Shown one piece after another: positions 38,601 through 50,405 of a DNA stretch of 64,000 nucleotides; the stretch's first letter is position 1; each line of letters starts with the position of its first letter. The notes beneath the pieces are model-generated. The model was not told the DNA's origin, did not search any database, and was given only the letters and a program-made list of their open reading frames with translations. The DNA comes from Lytechinus variegatus. Lineage: Eukaryota; Echinodermata; Echinoidea; Temnopleuroida; Toxopneustidae. A program made the translations under genes and the position numbers. The stretch covers positions 32,701,129 through 32,765,128 of the forward strand of contig NC_054746.1 in assembly GCF_018143015.1 (NCBI RefSeq). Reading direction: 5' to 3'.

Positions 38601-41600
38601 AGTAAAATGATAACACTATCATGCAGACTCACCTTGAAAAATCACTTTCGATTTCTTTACTATGCAAGAGCTTGTAACCCTGACCGAGGCGCCTCTGACT
38701 TTGGCGGTGACTTAGTGACCCTTGGCTATTTTTCAAATTTTTTTTTTCAGAGGGGACTTTTTCAAAGCTTGAAAGGAATCTGTTAAACTCTTATTTTTTG
38801 TGGTAAATAGGTTTTATCTCTAATGTGGCCATTATTTCATGAGTTTTTGTTTTGTGATTAGCCAATTTGTTTGTAAGACAAAATACTTGCATGACCGCTC
38901 ATTTCAACCATTTAATATGAGACCGTATTACTTTGTTTGTGAACGTATCTAAGCATCCAGTGTGCACCACTATTTGCGCAGAAATTTCTTTGGCAAAATG
39001 TGCATTCTTTTTACTGTGATCATTGTGATGTCATGAATGAATTCCTTTCAAGATTCACTCACAAAATGCAGAGGCTTGCATTTTTGGAAATCTGTTCGGC
39101 CTCCCATCTCATGAAATATGGAACCATGGAACCAGAACATAGATATTTCCCCTTTTATGTGAGCAAGCATGGTGTATCAAATAATATTCAGATAGATGGA
39201 TAAAGAACCTTGAATATTTAGGTGTATCCAGTTGTATTTTTTCTGCTTCTGTGAAAAGAATTTATTTTTCTAAGAATGGAGTGAATCGGTTAAAGCTCCT
39301 TGAAATATCTGACCAATCAAATAAGGTTTTCTGTAATGTCACCCTCCTAATATTTGACCTTCTAATCACCCTTGTCATTCTTTTAACAGGTGGTAGCACG
39401 ATGGGAGAAGTTTCTGAGTAAGGTCAAGCCTAAGGGAGGCAAGGAGGTTGGAGTAGAAGACATTGTCACTCACTTCCCTTTCCATAAATTCTTTGAGAAT
39501 GCCCCACAACCAGTCTTCAAAGGGGAGACCTATGCTCAGGATATGGACATTGCAGAGGTATGTTCATTGTTTCTGTCAGTATTTAACATAGAATATGTTT
39601 TTTTTGTTCTGCTCACAATTCTTCACACTATTGATATTGTAAATTGGAGCGAAATTTGCTGTGGCAAATTTTGAGCATTTTCCCATGAAGGTATATACAA
39701 AAGAGAGTGGAGTCTCACTTTGGATTCCTTCCCTTGTAGCAGCTGTGGTCGATTGTGTGCATCACAAATTGGTCTTTACTCTCACATGAGGACTCACCAC
39801 AGCAAATACTTGTCTGCCCACTCATCTGGAGCATCGACTTAAGATTGTAGTTATGTATTTCACAATTCAATTATCTTTATAGGTTGTTTATTGCCTATTA
39901 AAGGAAACTGTACTTAGTTATTCCAACATACTTCCAAATCATTTGAATTTTATGACATTTTATGAAAAGGGGCAAAATAATTTTTTTTATTGTTTTACAG
40001 GGCTGTTATCGCCATATCAAGAAGATCTTCCAGCAGCTTGAGGTAAGAGTAGTATCAAAGTTTTGTTTTATTTTTCAAAGAAACTGAATTTCATTTTTCA
40101 AGGAGGTATGCTCTCATCATTCTTTGAGTCTTTGAAAACACCACTTTTTTGGATTAAAAAAATGATAAGATTTTCAGAGCAGTGACTTTTTTCTTCATTA
40201 TTACATCTAATATTTCATTTTGAATTGAACCTAAATTATTTCAAGAGAGTTATTTTGCTATTTACAATGGCTATTTTTGCATGAGGGGATGAATTGCTCT
40301 CATTATTTTGTTTCAGTGTTTGATAATGCAATTTAATAAAATTTTTTCTAAAATAAGGACTAATAATGGAATTTTTTTACATTGACAGGAATTCCGAGCA
40401 TTTGAGCTATTGCGGAGCGGGAAAGACCGATCCAAGTACCTGCTCATCAAGGAAGCCAAGATCATCGCAATGACATGTACACATGCTGCCCTCAAGAGGC
40501 GAGACTTGGTCGACGTTAGATTCCAGGTAAGCTTCTCCTTTCATGTTGATTCTAGAGTTCACCTTATTTGAAAATTGACATGAATATTTCTTTATAAAAA
40601 ATAGGAGGGTGGGAGGTTGTGTCATAAATTTTTGAGTATGTTTACAATTTTTTCACTTAGAGTTAATGTACATACACAATTCCTACTTGAACAAAGACCT
40701 TGAATTGGAATATGTATGTTTACATAAATTTGTAATTCTATGAAATGTTCATGTTGACATGGAATTGTTACTTTACACTTTGAGTGCTATCTAGCGGTCT
40801 AGCAAGCAATAACAATGATAATTCCTATTGCTTGGTAATGTAAAAATGGATTCGAAAATACAAGTACATGTATATACATATATATTTAACAAAGCTTACT
40901 CTTAACTCTATTCCAGTAAATGACCCATTGTATGAGAACGGCTCATGCTCCCGTCATTGTTACTGTTAATGTTTTGTATTTCTTTATCTTCCCCGACAGT
41001 ATGATAACATCTTGATGGAAGAATCTGCTCAAATATTAGAGATAGAAACCTTCATCCCTCTGCTCCTTCAGGTAACCTCCCCATTTTTTTTATTCAGGGT
41101 AATCGAGAAAGGTGTTCATTATTCATTTAACAATAAATAAAGTATTGCTAAGAATTTATCAAATTTAGATCATTCATCTCAAATTTGTGGCCACCTTTTT
41201 GTGCTCAAGCGCCACAAATATTTTTTGCTGTTCACTCACCTTTTGAGGGACTGCGGCCAAAGAATATAGATAAGGTGAAGAGGTTCATTATGGATTTGTA
41301 TGTAGGCCTATACATACATGTATATGCAGCTATCAAGGTCTCATATTTTCACACTTCCAGTTTTATAGTTCCCTTAGACTTATTTTCTCCTGTCTGGTAG
41401 ATTGTAGTTTCCAAGGCTCTGTATTCTACACCTCATAGTCAGTTCTTAAGAAACCCTTTCAGAGTTTCATGTAATACTCTCTTGTAATCATAGCTTGTGT
41501 ACTTCTTTCTGTGAAGTAAATACAGCATTAGACGTACTAGGGTTGCGAGAGGTAAACTCTTTTTTTGCTTTTGGTTTACAGATTAATTTCAACTTATTTT

Positions 41601-44600
41601 AGCTTTCCTCTTACAAAAAGTATGGGAACTCTTCAATTTCAGCTTACTTTGACACTTTTTCAGTTTTTTTCAGCTCTTTTTATTTGTGATGCCTTACATC
41701 CCTTCTGTACAAGAAAGTTGATCTGGGGGCCGTTTCATAAAGCTGTTCGTATAATGTTAATAGTGACTTTAAGAATGACTGGTAGTCCTTTTTTTTGAGG
41801 TAAATGATACTCACCATTAAATGTTCATTTTTGATTATTTTGCATGTAAGAAAGGTTCACCAGCCATTCTTAAAGTTGCTCTTAACTTACAAACAGCTCT
41901 ATGAAACACCCACCAGCTCATGGAATTGCCTATATTTGACAATTTAGAATCCTGAGGATGGTTTCAATCGGTTGAAGCGATGGATAATGATTGGTGATCA
42001 TCATCAGTTGCCACCGGTCATCAAGAACATGGCCTTCCAGAAGTTCTCTAACATGGAGCAATCTCTCTTCACCCGGTTCGTCAGGTTAGGTGTCCCTACC
42101 GTCGATCTGGATGCACAGGGTAGAGCAAGATCAAGGTAGGGTAATAAATAATTCACTCTAGCCTGAAATCAAATGAATTGTTCTACAACTGATCTATTAC
42201 AATTGATTAATTGATTTTACATAATGATTAATACAAGCAAACATAAAAGTTCATCATTTAAAAGCTAATATAAGTTGATAAAATATGTCTGAAGAAGTTT
42301 TACTTTTGCCAATTCATGTGAAAAAGCAGCAACTTACTTATATTTCATTGCTAATGTGAGGATATATTTTTCATTATTTTAGGGCTCTGCACTGAAAGTC
42401 ATTTGGCCAAACTTCATAATGTGGTCGAGTTGAAATATATACAGCTGTTTTCTAACATAAACACTTATGATCATCAACAATTTTTTTGATGGAAAGTATT
42501 GGGAAGTGCATTACGGGACCACTCACCCAGCTTCTTTTAGGGTTTAAATCATTTGCATATTTCTTGTTGAATAGGTTGCTTAAACTATCAATGAATTGGT
42601 ATTGATATTCTGCTTTGGTGCCTAATCTGGAAGCAATGTGCAATGAATGAGGGTTCCTGACCATCCTCTTGTCATCAATGTCTTTCTCATTTTGTTGTCG
42701 TTGTAAATTCCTCATAGCATTGCTACTCTCTACAACTGGAGGTATCGTAGCCTAGGAAACCTGCCTCATGTGAATAGGATGCCTGAGTTTCAGACTTCAA
42801 ACCCAGGGTTGGCCTTTGACTATCAACTCATCAATGTAGATAATTTCAATGGAGTCGGTGAATCAGAACCCAATCCTTACTTCTATCAGGTAAAACACAA
42901 GAGGTTCCATTTTGGTCTTAATATCAAATCCATTTTTGTATTCATGACTACCTTCATGAATCTAATGGCGGCCATGTGATGAGAAGTAATTCATTCATCA
43001 GTTTGTTGAAGGATATTACTGCATTGATTTTCATTTTAATTTTTTTATGAAGTAAAAATCTGTTACTTAATGTAACAGATGGTCAAAAATAATTCAAGTT
43101 GGAAAGATAGTGAATAAGAAGTAGACATTTCATAAGATTATTTTCATATTTATGATTTACTTAAGCTAACCACATACTACACAACTGGCCTGAAACATTT
43201 TTTGTAGACCCCCTTTTTATATTTAATGTTTGGATGGGTACTAAATTTAACGTTCATGGTATGAACCCTGTTTATGTGTATATACCAGCAAAGTCAGGTT
43301 TAATCGCAACAGTGCAATCTTACACATGTCAATGATTTGTAGCCAATCTAGATTTATTGATGATTCCAGTATTTATATGTTTATTTTGATTCTCAGTTTA
43401 GATAATTATATTTGTTTATAGTTCTATAAAGTCGGCTGAAAGTTGGTTTTTCCAAAATTTCATCACAGATCGGTTGTTTAGTGTGCAGTTAATATTATTA
43501 AATATCTGTTTTTTCCTACCTTTGCTTTTAGAACCTGGCTGAAGCTGAGTATGTGGTGGCGCTCTTCATGTACATGAGATTGCTGGGATACCCGGCAGAG
43601 AAGATCAGTATCCTCACTACATACAATGGTCAGAAGCATCTCATCCGTGATGTCATCAACAAACGATGCTCAGACAATCCTCTGATTGGTCAACCTCACA
43701 AGGTAATGACACATTGGATGATTTCAAGTTCACTGTTGGTGGTTGGGCTGGTTTTTATATCAACACAACACCAAACCTAAATAGATCTAGTCCCGGGAGG
43801 AATCTCAAAATAATGTAACTTGAAGATATATTGAATTTTGAATTACTTGCTTAAAGCTAGGGAAGGCAATCAAGTTTGTGCTTCCAACGTCAACACCAGC
43901 ACCTACACAGAACATAAATTCACCTGTTTTCCATAAAGATGATGGATAGTGAAATAAAAGTTACAAATGTAGATTATTTCAGTGTATTGTCTTCTTAGGA
44001 GGTTTTCAACAATTGTGTATGAAATTGTTTTCAATGCTTGGATTGAAACGCAATATTGATTTGTTGTTTAAATTCAGGTGACAACAGTAGATCGTTTCCA
44101 GGGACAACAGAATGACTACATTCTTCTCTCACTCGTGAGAACAAAGGCAGTTGGACACATCAGGTATAATTGTATAGAACTTTATCAATGTCTTATAAGC
44201 TTTATTGTGGAGTAATTTATAGTTACTCTTACAGTGCTTTGATTCATTGTCAGCAAAAAAAGAGAGAATGATTAAATCATAAAAAACATGTGAAAGAGTT
44301 AATATCAGGTCTAATTAAAAAAAATGTATAATTTACAGAGATGCCTGAAAAAGGGGCTTGTTAACATACAAGTACAGTATTTGGTTTGCTCAATCGTGGA
44401 ATGGGAGTAAGTCTGTATTTAGCTTTCTGATGTACAATGACAATGATGATATTGATGATGATGACGATGGTGATGATGATGATGATATTTATAATAATAA
44501 TGTTGATAATGATAGTAATAATTGTTATAATAATATAAAATATTGTCATGATCTTTATAACTTTATCCCTGCCAAACAAAATTTTAAGGGTCTATGTTAG

Positions 44601-47600
44601 GAATCAGTGTATGGCTAGGCAGTCGGGCAATTTTCAGTAATTCTGACTCCTTGTACAATACACCTTATTTTCTGAAAAAGGGCATATTTTAGATGAAAAT
44701 CAAAGTGGCATCAGTGATAATTGTACAAAATGCTTTCCTTGTTTTCAGAGACGTGAGGAGACTTGTTGTGGCCATGTCTAGAGCTAGGCTTGGTCTCTAT
44801 GTCTTTGCCAGGGTATCTCTGTTCCAGAACTGCTATGAACTATCACCAACATTCCAAAATGTAAGAACAATCACACTTACCAGTAATCTAAAGTATTTGT
44901 AAAATAGAATGTTATGATTATATAACTTTAGATAGACTTCCTTTGTTGTTGATAACCATTTAGTTTCTAGCAACTGTCAATTCAGCTTTTTCAAACTTTT
45001 ATAGATGTAGTAGTTGGGAGTGACAGGTTCATACTTTATATTTTCTTGGATTCTGATCATTCTCTACAATGATGGATGTTAATTCCAAAGTTTTATTGAT
45101 CTTTTTATGTATTTCTTGTTTTGTAATTTTCATTCTTGAATTTATCTAACTTTCTTTGAAGTTATTGCTTCCATAAAGTAATTTCCATGTCAATAAAAAA
45201 GATCTTAAATGAAATTTAAAAGGATAAATGTTTAGATTGGTATGGTGCTTGATATATTGTTCTATAGATAAAGAGTAAGGATAATTAGAGAAATGACGTA
45301 TTTATCTTTTTTTTATTTGCAGCTGATGTCGAGACCAATTCACCTCCATCTCGTTCCAACTGAGACCTACCCACCACAAAGAAAGGTAAGTAAAGAAGCC
45401 TGATATTAATATAATTCTTATGTGTAATCCATCCTGGAGAAGGAAATTGGAATTCTAAAGGAAGACATTCCTTGATTGCTCATGCACCTTATCAATGTAG
45501 TCATGCTTTAATTGAGGTGATGGTATTGCCATTTATCTGTGTATAATTGCTGCATTGTAATAATAGTAATATTAGTAGTAATTGATCCTAAATTAATATT
45601 TGACTTACCAGTTAAAACTGTGAATGTGATTTGTAATACTGATACAATGTTACACCCCTCACCCAGCCTTTCAGAGTTTTTATTTTAAGTAGAGGAAAAC
45701 AAATGGTTGAAATTGAAACGTCAGTTCATGAGATTCATCGTGTTGGGATTGTGATTTAATCTTTGTTTATTTTATTTTTATTGACAGTGAGACAAAAGAC
45801 GATATAAAAAAGAGCGATTTAAAGAGAAATACCAGTAGTTGCAGTAAACACTGATTTCATGAGAAAGTCTGTAAAACCAGGCTTAATTGTCAGTATATCA
45901 TCGAGGATCTAGATCTGGTACAGTTACATAAACTGAACTTTGTGAACTCTTGAAATCTACACTGAAAAATGTTCACACTGAAGATCACCAACACAAATAG
46001 GCACACATGGGACATTGTATTATTATTGCTGGAATAAAGACCCGACGGAAGTGACCAAATTTGCGCTTATTTTGCTTATTTCTCAGCAATTACACAATTT
46101 CTTCCAGAATCCTTTGGCACATATTTTTTATTCATACAAACAGACACTTGGGTGGTCATTATATTAGTTTCTGTAAAAAGTAATTTTGAGATAGTTACCA
46201 GAACTGGAATCTATCTTTAAACACATTTGTCACACTTCAGAACAGCTGTTAAATCCGAAAATGTGATCTAAGAAGGAGAAGGGCATGAATCTGGCCTCTG
46301 ACCCGAGCCCTGGATCTCAAGTTTTTATGTACAACATTTTGGAAACTTTTATGACACTAAGTAGCACTTAGTTCTGAGACAACGCATCATGATTTTTCCT
46401 TTTGTTTTGTTTATTCAGGCTGGGCAACCTGTACAAGGTCGTGTGATGGTGATTGAAGATATGCCTCATATGGCTCAGTTTGTATTTGACATGTACAATG
46501 ATGGTATGCAAAGAATGCATGCACAGATTGGGGTAAGTATGATTTATACTGAATCAAACCAAATCAAATTATCAATAGAAAATCCATGATTTATATAGTT
46601 ATCACTTTTCAAAATACATATGTTACATTATCACAATGATAATAGCAGCAGTGAGAGTATGAAGTGAAAGAATGATGATAAATTTTACATTCATTTGACT
46701 ATGGCTGACAATAGAAAAATTATCATGAATCTTACTTGAGATTTCATTGAAAGAATGTTTCATTTTGCTGACCACAGACTTTTAATGAAATCTCTGTTAC
46801 ACAGCTATGGGGCTCCATCTCAGCCTTGAAACTGAATAATATTCCTTTGTTTATTTGGCCTAAAGGTAGAACAGGGGTGAAATGAGGATATGCACAGAAA
46901 CTACATAATGTTGCCTTGCCATATTCTTCTGTTTATGAGTAATGTGAATTGTTGATTACTAACGAGCTGAACATACCCCTAAGCATAATGGGATGTTGTA
47001 GGGTAGTTATTCATTATACTACTGATGGTTATGTTGGAGCTTCAAAAGGGCATTGCATTCTCATTTATTACACCCCTCGAGGACCAGCAGCACCATGATT
47101 GATGCTGCTGAGTAAGGCCATCCTCCCGTTTTCATATATGAATTCACATGTTTCAATTTATATACTTGTTTGTTTTTTAACGGACATAAATTCAATCAAT
47201 TCAATCAATCAAACCCCAAACTTATTGACCTTTGAAATGATTTGGTGATCTTGTGTAGCGCCAAAGAAGAATGGAACGTCTTGCCAAGCCTCCAGTGTCT
47301 CACAAACCCCCTCCAAAGAAGGTGGAAGAACCCATGGAGACTAAACTAGATGAAGAAGCCAATAAAGAGGTGGTAAATACCGAGGAGGAGGTGGACCATT
47401 CCAAGATGCCAGAACATCCAGGGGAGAGCAGCAGTGAATCAGAAGGGGAGGATGATGAGAAGGAAACACAGGAAGTAAAAGAGCAGGTAGAGACCACTGT
47501 GGAGAAAGAGAAATCAGAAACGTAAGTTATTTCTTTAATGATTTTGTATCATACATTTATTGGTGTTATTTTATGATGGAAAATTTGATAGCAGGAATTG

Positions 47601-47992
47601 AATTTAGCAATTGTGATATTTATAGTTATGATTTTTTTTTTGTGCAAGGGAGTCCTTCCAAATTTCAGTTGTGACTTCAGAGGGTATTAAGAGGCTTTTG
47701 CAAGAATTATACTTCTATATCATTATCAAGCTTGCATATGAAAAGATTTGCATCGATGATACAAGTCATTTGACTATTGCTGTTCCTTGGATATCTGTGT
47801 AATTTTGTTCTGTCAACATCCTAAGGTACACATTGCAGCTTCTGATGATTCTCCCCTTATTCTTTCTTTGTTGCCTCATTGGAGTTTTTCTGATAAATAA
47901 ATAATGAAACTCACCGTTATTGACTTATAACTTTTAATTTTGAATTTTCTAATTTTTTTTCAAACAGGATTGAACAGATGGATGAAACTTAA
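20686..47992 (+). CDS. AQR: Aquarius / intron-binding protein 160, spliceosomal SF1 RNA helicase
   Basis: Coding exons: 20686-20817, 21391-21431, 22260-22341, 22757-22831, 23945-24088, 25126-25194, 25468-25568, 25923-25999, 26388-26452, 27207-27320, 27733-27846, 28175-28278, 28823-28925, 29196-29316, 29538-29630, 31159-31259, 31951-31977, 32717-32816, 33186-33353, 33736-33905, 34902-35011, 35568-35699, 36288-36437, 36855-36924, 37194-37304, 37734-37843, 38283-38418, 39390-39557, 40001-40042, 40389-40526, 41000-41071, 41948-42135, 42718-42889, 43532-43702, 44078-44163, 44749-44860, 45323-45385, 46419-46532, 47259-47521, 47968-47992. All phases close, giving about 1477 residues (human protein about 1485). 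The N-terminal helical region starts [15 protein letters not shown]. The helicase core has a Q-type motif FTPTQ near residue 803, Walker A GPPGTGKT at 824-831, Ia THSNQ at 854, motif II MEESAQ near 1062, motif [11 protein letters not shown] near 1096, motif [10 protein letters not shown] near 1260 and motif VI VAMSRAR near 1293. The tail near 1383-1470 is Glu/Lys-rich. By family knowledge it binds introns upstream of the branch point in the spliceosome, links splicing to snoRNP assembly and limits R-loops. Nuclear. Confidence 0.97.
22952..23562. mobile_element. TTAA-flanked long-TIR MITE, copy 1
   Basis: TTAA then AGGACAAGTCCACC at the left is answered by GGTGGACTTGACCT then TTAA at the right. 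The two arms are complementary for about 200-250 bases, for example CATCCAAATGAGAAAGTC against TCTCTCATTTGGATGTAA. No ORF fits a transposase. TTAA targets suggest a piggyBac-type or similar mobiliser (inference). It lies in AQR intron 5. Confidence 0.85.
24427..24600. mobile_element. short fold-back MITE, copy 1
   Basis: GGGGGCCGTTTCATAAAGCT and AGAGCGACTTTAAGAACGAC are mirrored by GTCGTTCTTAAAGTCGCTCT and AGCTTTATGAAACACCC. The long stem has a central spacer of about 60 bases. It lies in AQR intron 6. A second copy is at 41725-41914. Confidence 0.8.
25304..25399 (+). other. candidate in-frame cassette exon in AQR intron 7
   Basis: After TTCTAG, 96 bases encode 32 codons without a stop ([16 protein letters not shown]...) and end before GTGAAA. 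The neighbouring AQR exons end and begin in phase 0, so inclusion would add 32 residues without a shift. Skipping gives the sequence that lines up residue for residue with the remembered human protein, so the exon is not needed for AQR. The donor is weak, and it may be chance. Confidence 0.3.
26813..27017 (+). mobile_element. tRNA-derived SINE
   Basis: The tRNA-like head GGAGGCACGGTAGCTCAGTT has an A box (TAGCTCAGTTGG) and is followed by a B box, GGGTTCGATTCCC, and then a conserved body and the tail GCTTTCTTAGCAATCAGG. The same tail recurs at 32287-32327. It lies in AQR intron 10. It is not a free-standing tRNA gene: the 3' side continues into SINE body and the anticodon arm is irregular. Confidence 0.85.
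29978..30189. repeat. fold-back element in AQR intron 16
   Basis: TGCTTAAC at the left and GTTAAGCA at the right bound imperfect arms such as GGTGCGAGATTACGCATTC against GCATGCGAAATCTCGCACC-type sequence. It is non-coding. Confidence 0.55.
31271..31545 (-). mobile_element. tRNA-derived SINE, reversed
   Basis: Read on the minus strand, the head near 31535 has TGGTCTAGTGGTT (A-box-like) and GGGTTCGAATCCTA (B box). The element ends at the left in the GGATACG block and an ATT repeat. The tail matches 1-60 of this window. It lies in AQR intron 17. Confidence 0.85.
32085..32294. repeat. 105-bp tandem duplication, with diverged third copy at about 32494-32600
   Basis: Two adjacent units (32085-32189 and 32190-32294) both begin GCAATTAGTTTTTACATTT and share ATGCCATCATATA. 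A more diverged copy follows at about 32494-32600 after the SINE tail. It lies in AQR intron 18. Confidence 0.8.
32287..32327 (+). repeat. SINE 3' tail fragment
   Basis: ATGCTTTCTTAGCAATCAGG followed by TAAAAAATCACCACC matches the tail of the SINE at 26813-27017. It abuts the 105-bp tandem repeat. Confidence 0.7.
33627..33690 (+). pseudogene. decayed partial duplicate of AQR exon 21
   Basis: These 64 bases in intron 20 closely resemble 33824-33887 of the true exon 21. ACAGCTTCTTCT, GGGCTGAGGA, TATGAGAGCTT and ATCATGATGAG occur in both in the same order and spacing. The copy keeps an open frame ([13 protein letters not shown]). However, a TAG sits directly upstream in that frame, after the nearby acceptor-like TTTTCCATAG. 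It is therefore non-functional as a coding exon. Confidence 0.8.
34089..34636. mobile_element. non-autonomous TIR element in AQR intron 21
   Basis: CTTAAAGCTTGTGTATAG plus TTTTGGTAAA at the left is mirrored by TTTACCAAAGCTATACACAG plus GCTTTAAG at the right. The interior has the perfect palindrome TTGATCGGG-TCA-CCCGATCAA at about 34267-34290. There is no ORF. Confidence 0.75.
35794..36218. repeat. purine-rich tract passing into (GGT)n in AQR intron 23
   Basis: About 300 bases are almost all A and G on the sense strand (GAAGAAGATGATG, GAGGAGGAGG). They are followed by GTAGTAGTAGTGGTGGT and GGTGGTGTTGGT repeats, ending in a G run near 36207. The tract makes false Gly-rich and Pro/Thr-rich open frames on the two strands. 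Confidence 0.9.
39665..39845 (+). pseudogene. LINE 3' end remnant with C2H2-type motif
   Basis: One frame reads [20 protein letters not shown] then His-His and stops soon after. The CxxCGRxCxSxIGLxSHxRxH pattern is the terminal zinc-finger-like motif seen in many invertebrate non-LTR retrotransposon proteins. The rest of the element was not recognised. It lies in AQR intron 28 or so, between the exons ending at 39557 and starting at 40001. Confidence 0.6.
41725..41914. mobile_element. short fold-back MITE, copy 2
   Basis: GGGGGCCGTTTCATAAAGCT at the left and AGCTCTATGAAACACCCACC at the right, with inner arms GACTTTAAGAATGACTGGT and CCAGCCATTCTTAAAG. It is the same family as 24427-24600, and both copies have the same orientation of ends. 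It lies just before the AQR exon at 41948. Confidence 0.8.
44430..44530. repeat. GAT microsatellite in an AQR intron
   Basis: GATGATGATGATGAT-type repeats decay into AAT repeats. There is no coding meaning. Confidence 0.85.
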
Positions 47993-49690
47993 CAGCTTGT
48001 GGATATTTAAGGTTTCATGACGTTCAAAAGGATACAGCAAGGATGGCCACAAAAATCAATGATGATGATGATTAAAGTGATCATTTCACTTTGTTCTGAT
48101 TTAAAAAATTCTCATTTTGGTTCTTGAAAAGGGGCTAAATATTAGGCTTATAGTGTAAAAATACCATCCCAAAAGTTTCAAAGTATTATATCTACAGGAT
48201 CAATTTCAAAACCTTGGAAATGTAAACCAAAGTTTGAAAATAATTGGGAATTGGTTTCAATGACTATGTGTATAGAGCGAATCTGTGCAACACAGATGAA
48301 CACAGCATGACCTACATACAGTGTTTACAAGGTATACACTGAATGTACAGTGCACCTAACAATATGGTGTGTATAGGAGATACAGCAGAAGGCAGTCAAC
48401 ATAGCCAACGGACTTTTTGAATTGGAGAAAACTGGTCATAAGCTGGAACCCATCTACTAGACGGTTCTCAAAATCAGGCTAATAAATTGCTACTTGTACC
48501 TAAATTAGAGTTTTTCATCCTATATTGTGGTCTGTTTCAGGGTTTTTGAGGACAAATACAGGCACTCCTACACATGTTTCGTCTCAGTTTGAGAATTTTT
48601 TAAATCAGCTGCTCACAAAGTTAAACGATCCCTTTAACTATTACCAAGTCAACCGAGGCTCTTAGGGACTGAGGAAATATTTGATTATGCCTGTGATGCA
48701 TACAGGGTTTATTCATAGCACTGTGCCATCCGAGGAGTTTGGTACAAATGGGCCTAAAAAGATCATGCTGGGTTGTACCCTTGTGCTAGATAAAACTGAG
48801 CTCTGCTGAGCTCAATTAAACTTTCAAATCAGTGATCACAGCTACATTTAATCACATTTTAAGATTAAACCCTGAATTACATTTCATTCCTGTATGTGTA
48901 TATAAACAACCCTATAATGAAATCTGTTTTCAATAAATTCTCCAGAACAAAGTCCTGTAACAGTTATACTCTCAAATGTCAATGGTATGTAATGTTAAAC
49001 TCTATATAAGTCGACCTTCTATGATATTTCAGACCGGATTATTTAAAATGTTTGAAACTGAACAGATTTCTTCGGTCCAAATTCTGGTAGATAGGACATA
49101 CGCAGAGTTACCTGTATATCAGTTGGTTACAACAGTAGGTTTAATGGCATGTATTATCTTGCTGGCTGTGATTGTGTTTGCATGTATTCACATCATGTTT
49201 GGCACAATTGTACAAATACATATTCACCATGAGGATGTTTAATACCTATTTATTTTCAAGTACTTGTCTCTCACCATTTATTGTCACAAGCATGTGGTGA
49301 CACATTTCTAGAAAGTCATAAAAAAAATCTATTTTGTTAATAGAAAACACCATTTTGCTTTTAACCATAAAAGAGCCACCCTTTTCCTGTAATTTTCTAT
49401 AAATATCTGCTTTTGGAAGAAAAAAATGTCCCTGGCTCCTAACATCTTCAATTATTAGATGCATCTTTTATGATACAGAAACAAGTCTTTATAAAATCTA
49501 TAGTGTCTGAACAGATGTTAAAATTGTTTGTACTATGGGCCTAGTTATAAACATGGTAACATCTTTCCCATCATGGCCCTAAATACTGCAGTATTTTTCA
49601 TGATTATAATTTTTGTAAGTTATTATATCAAGCCTTGAATTGTCAAACCATTGTACATATTACCTTTTGTACGTAGGATGGAAATAAAAT
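47993..49690 (+). other. AQR: AQR 3' UTR with polyadenylation signals
   Basis: The sequence after the TAA carries several AATAAA hexamers: near 48480, near 48930 and, in the best context, GGAAATAAAATC at 49683-49688. A frame at 48976-49242 could encode a hydrophobic segment but has no other support. Confidence 0.5.
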
Positions 49691-49925
49691 CAATTTTTGA
49701 GTACAAAATTTTTTGTTTTTGCAAATGATTGAGTACATTGGATGAAGAGAGAATCATTCAGATTTCTTTCTGATCGTCCATGAGACAATGACCGATTCTT
49801 ACAAACACAACATATTCATATTCCTGTATTGGCTCATTTTTAAAATAATATCTGAAAAGTTTAGGTATGTTTTTATAGATCTTTATAGAGTTTAATAATG
49901 ATAGTAATAATAGGCCTAAATACAA

Positions 49926-50032
49926 TGATGATTTTGATGTTGATGGTGATACGATGACGATGACAAGGATGATGATGTTGATGGTGATGAAGATGATGAC
50001 GATGTTGTTGATGATGATGATGATGATGTATC
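49926..50032. repeat. GAT microsatellite
   Basis: Repeats of GATGATG with GTT and GAC variants, between AQR and MRPL48. Confidence 0.85.
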
Positions 50033-50405
50033 ATTAGTCGGAACTTGTCCTGAGCAGATTCAGAAAATTAATGACTGTCTAGTAACAAAGTATCAAAATA
50101 TATTTCATTGATAGTATATGCGCATAATAATGAGAGTCATAATATTTGTGTAAAGTTTCACTTGGCCAGTCGCAGCAATTAAATAGATTCACTTCTTCAG
50201 GAAAATGTAGAATTTGAAAATATATATATGAATTATATAAGTGTTTGGCCCCTGGCCTTAATTATGGGGGTGGGGGATGGAGTAATAACATTTTCGTCAG
50301 AAGATTTTAGAGGAAATAATTGAACTTTTTGTTCCTGACCCCTTCTCAGCCCTGACTAACCTTATCCTAGAGTCAGCAGTCTGTCTGTATCGGAGCTTTT
50401 ACAAT

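Noticed and set aside
48976..49242. 88-codon frame with a hydrophobic helix
   Set aside because: Lies in the AQR 3' UTR, with no start context or recognised family.
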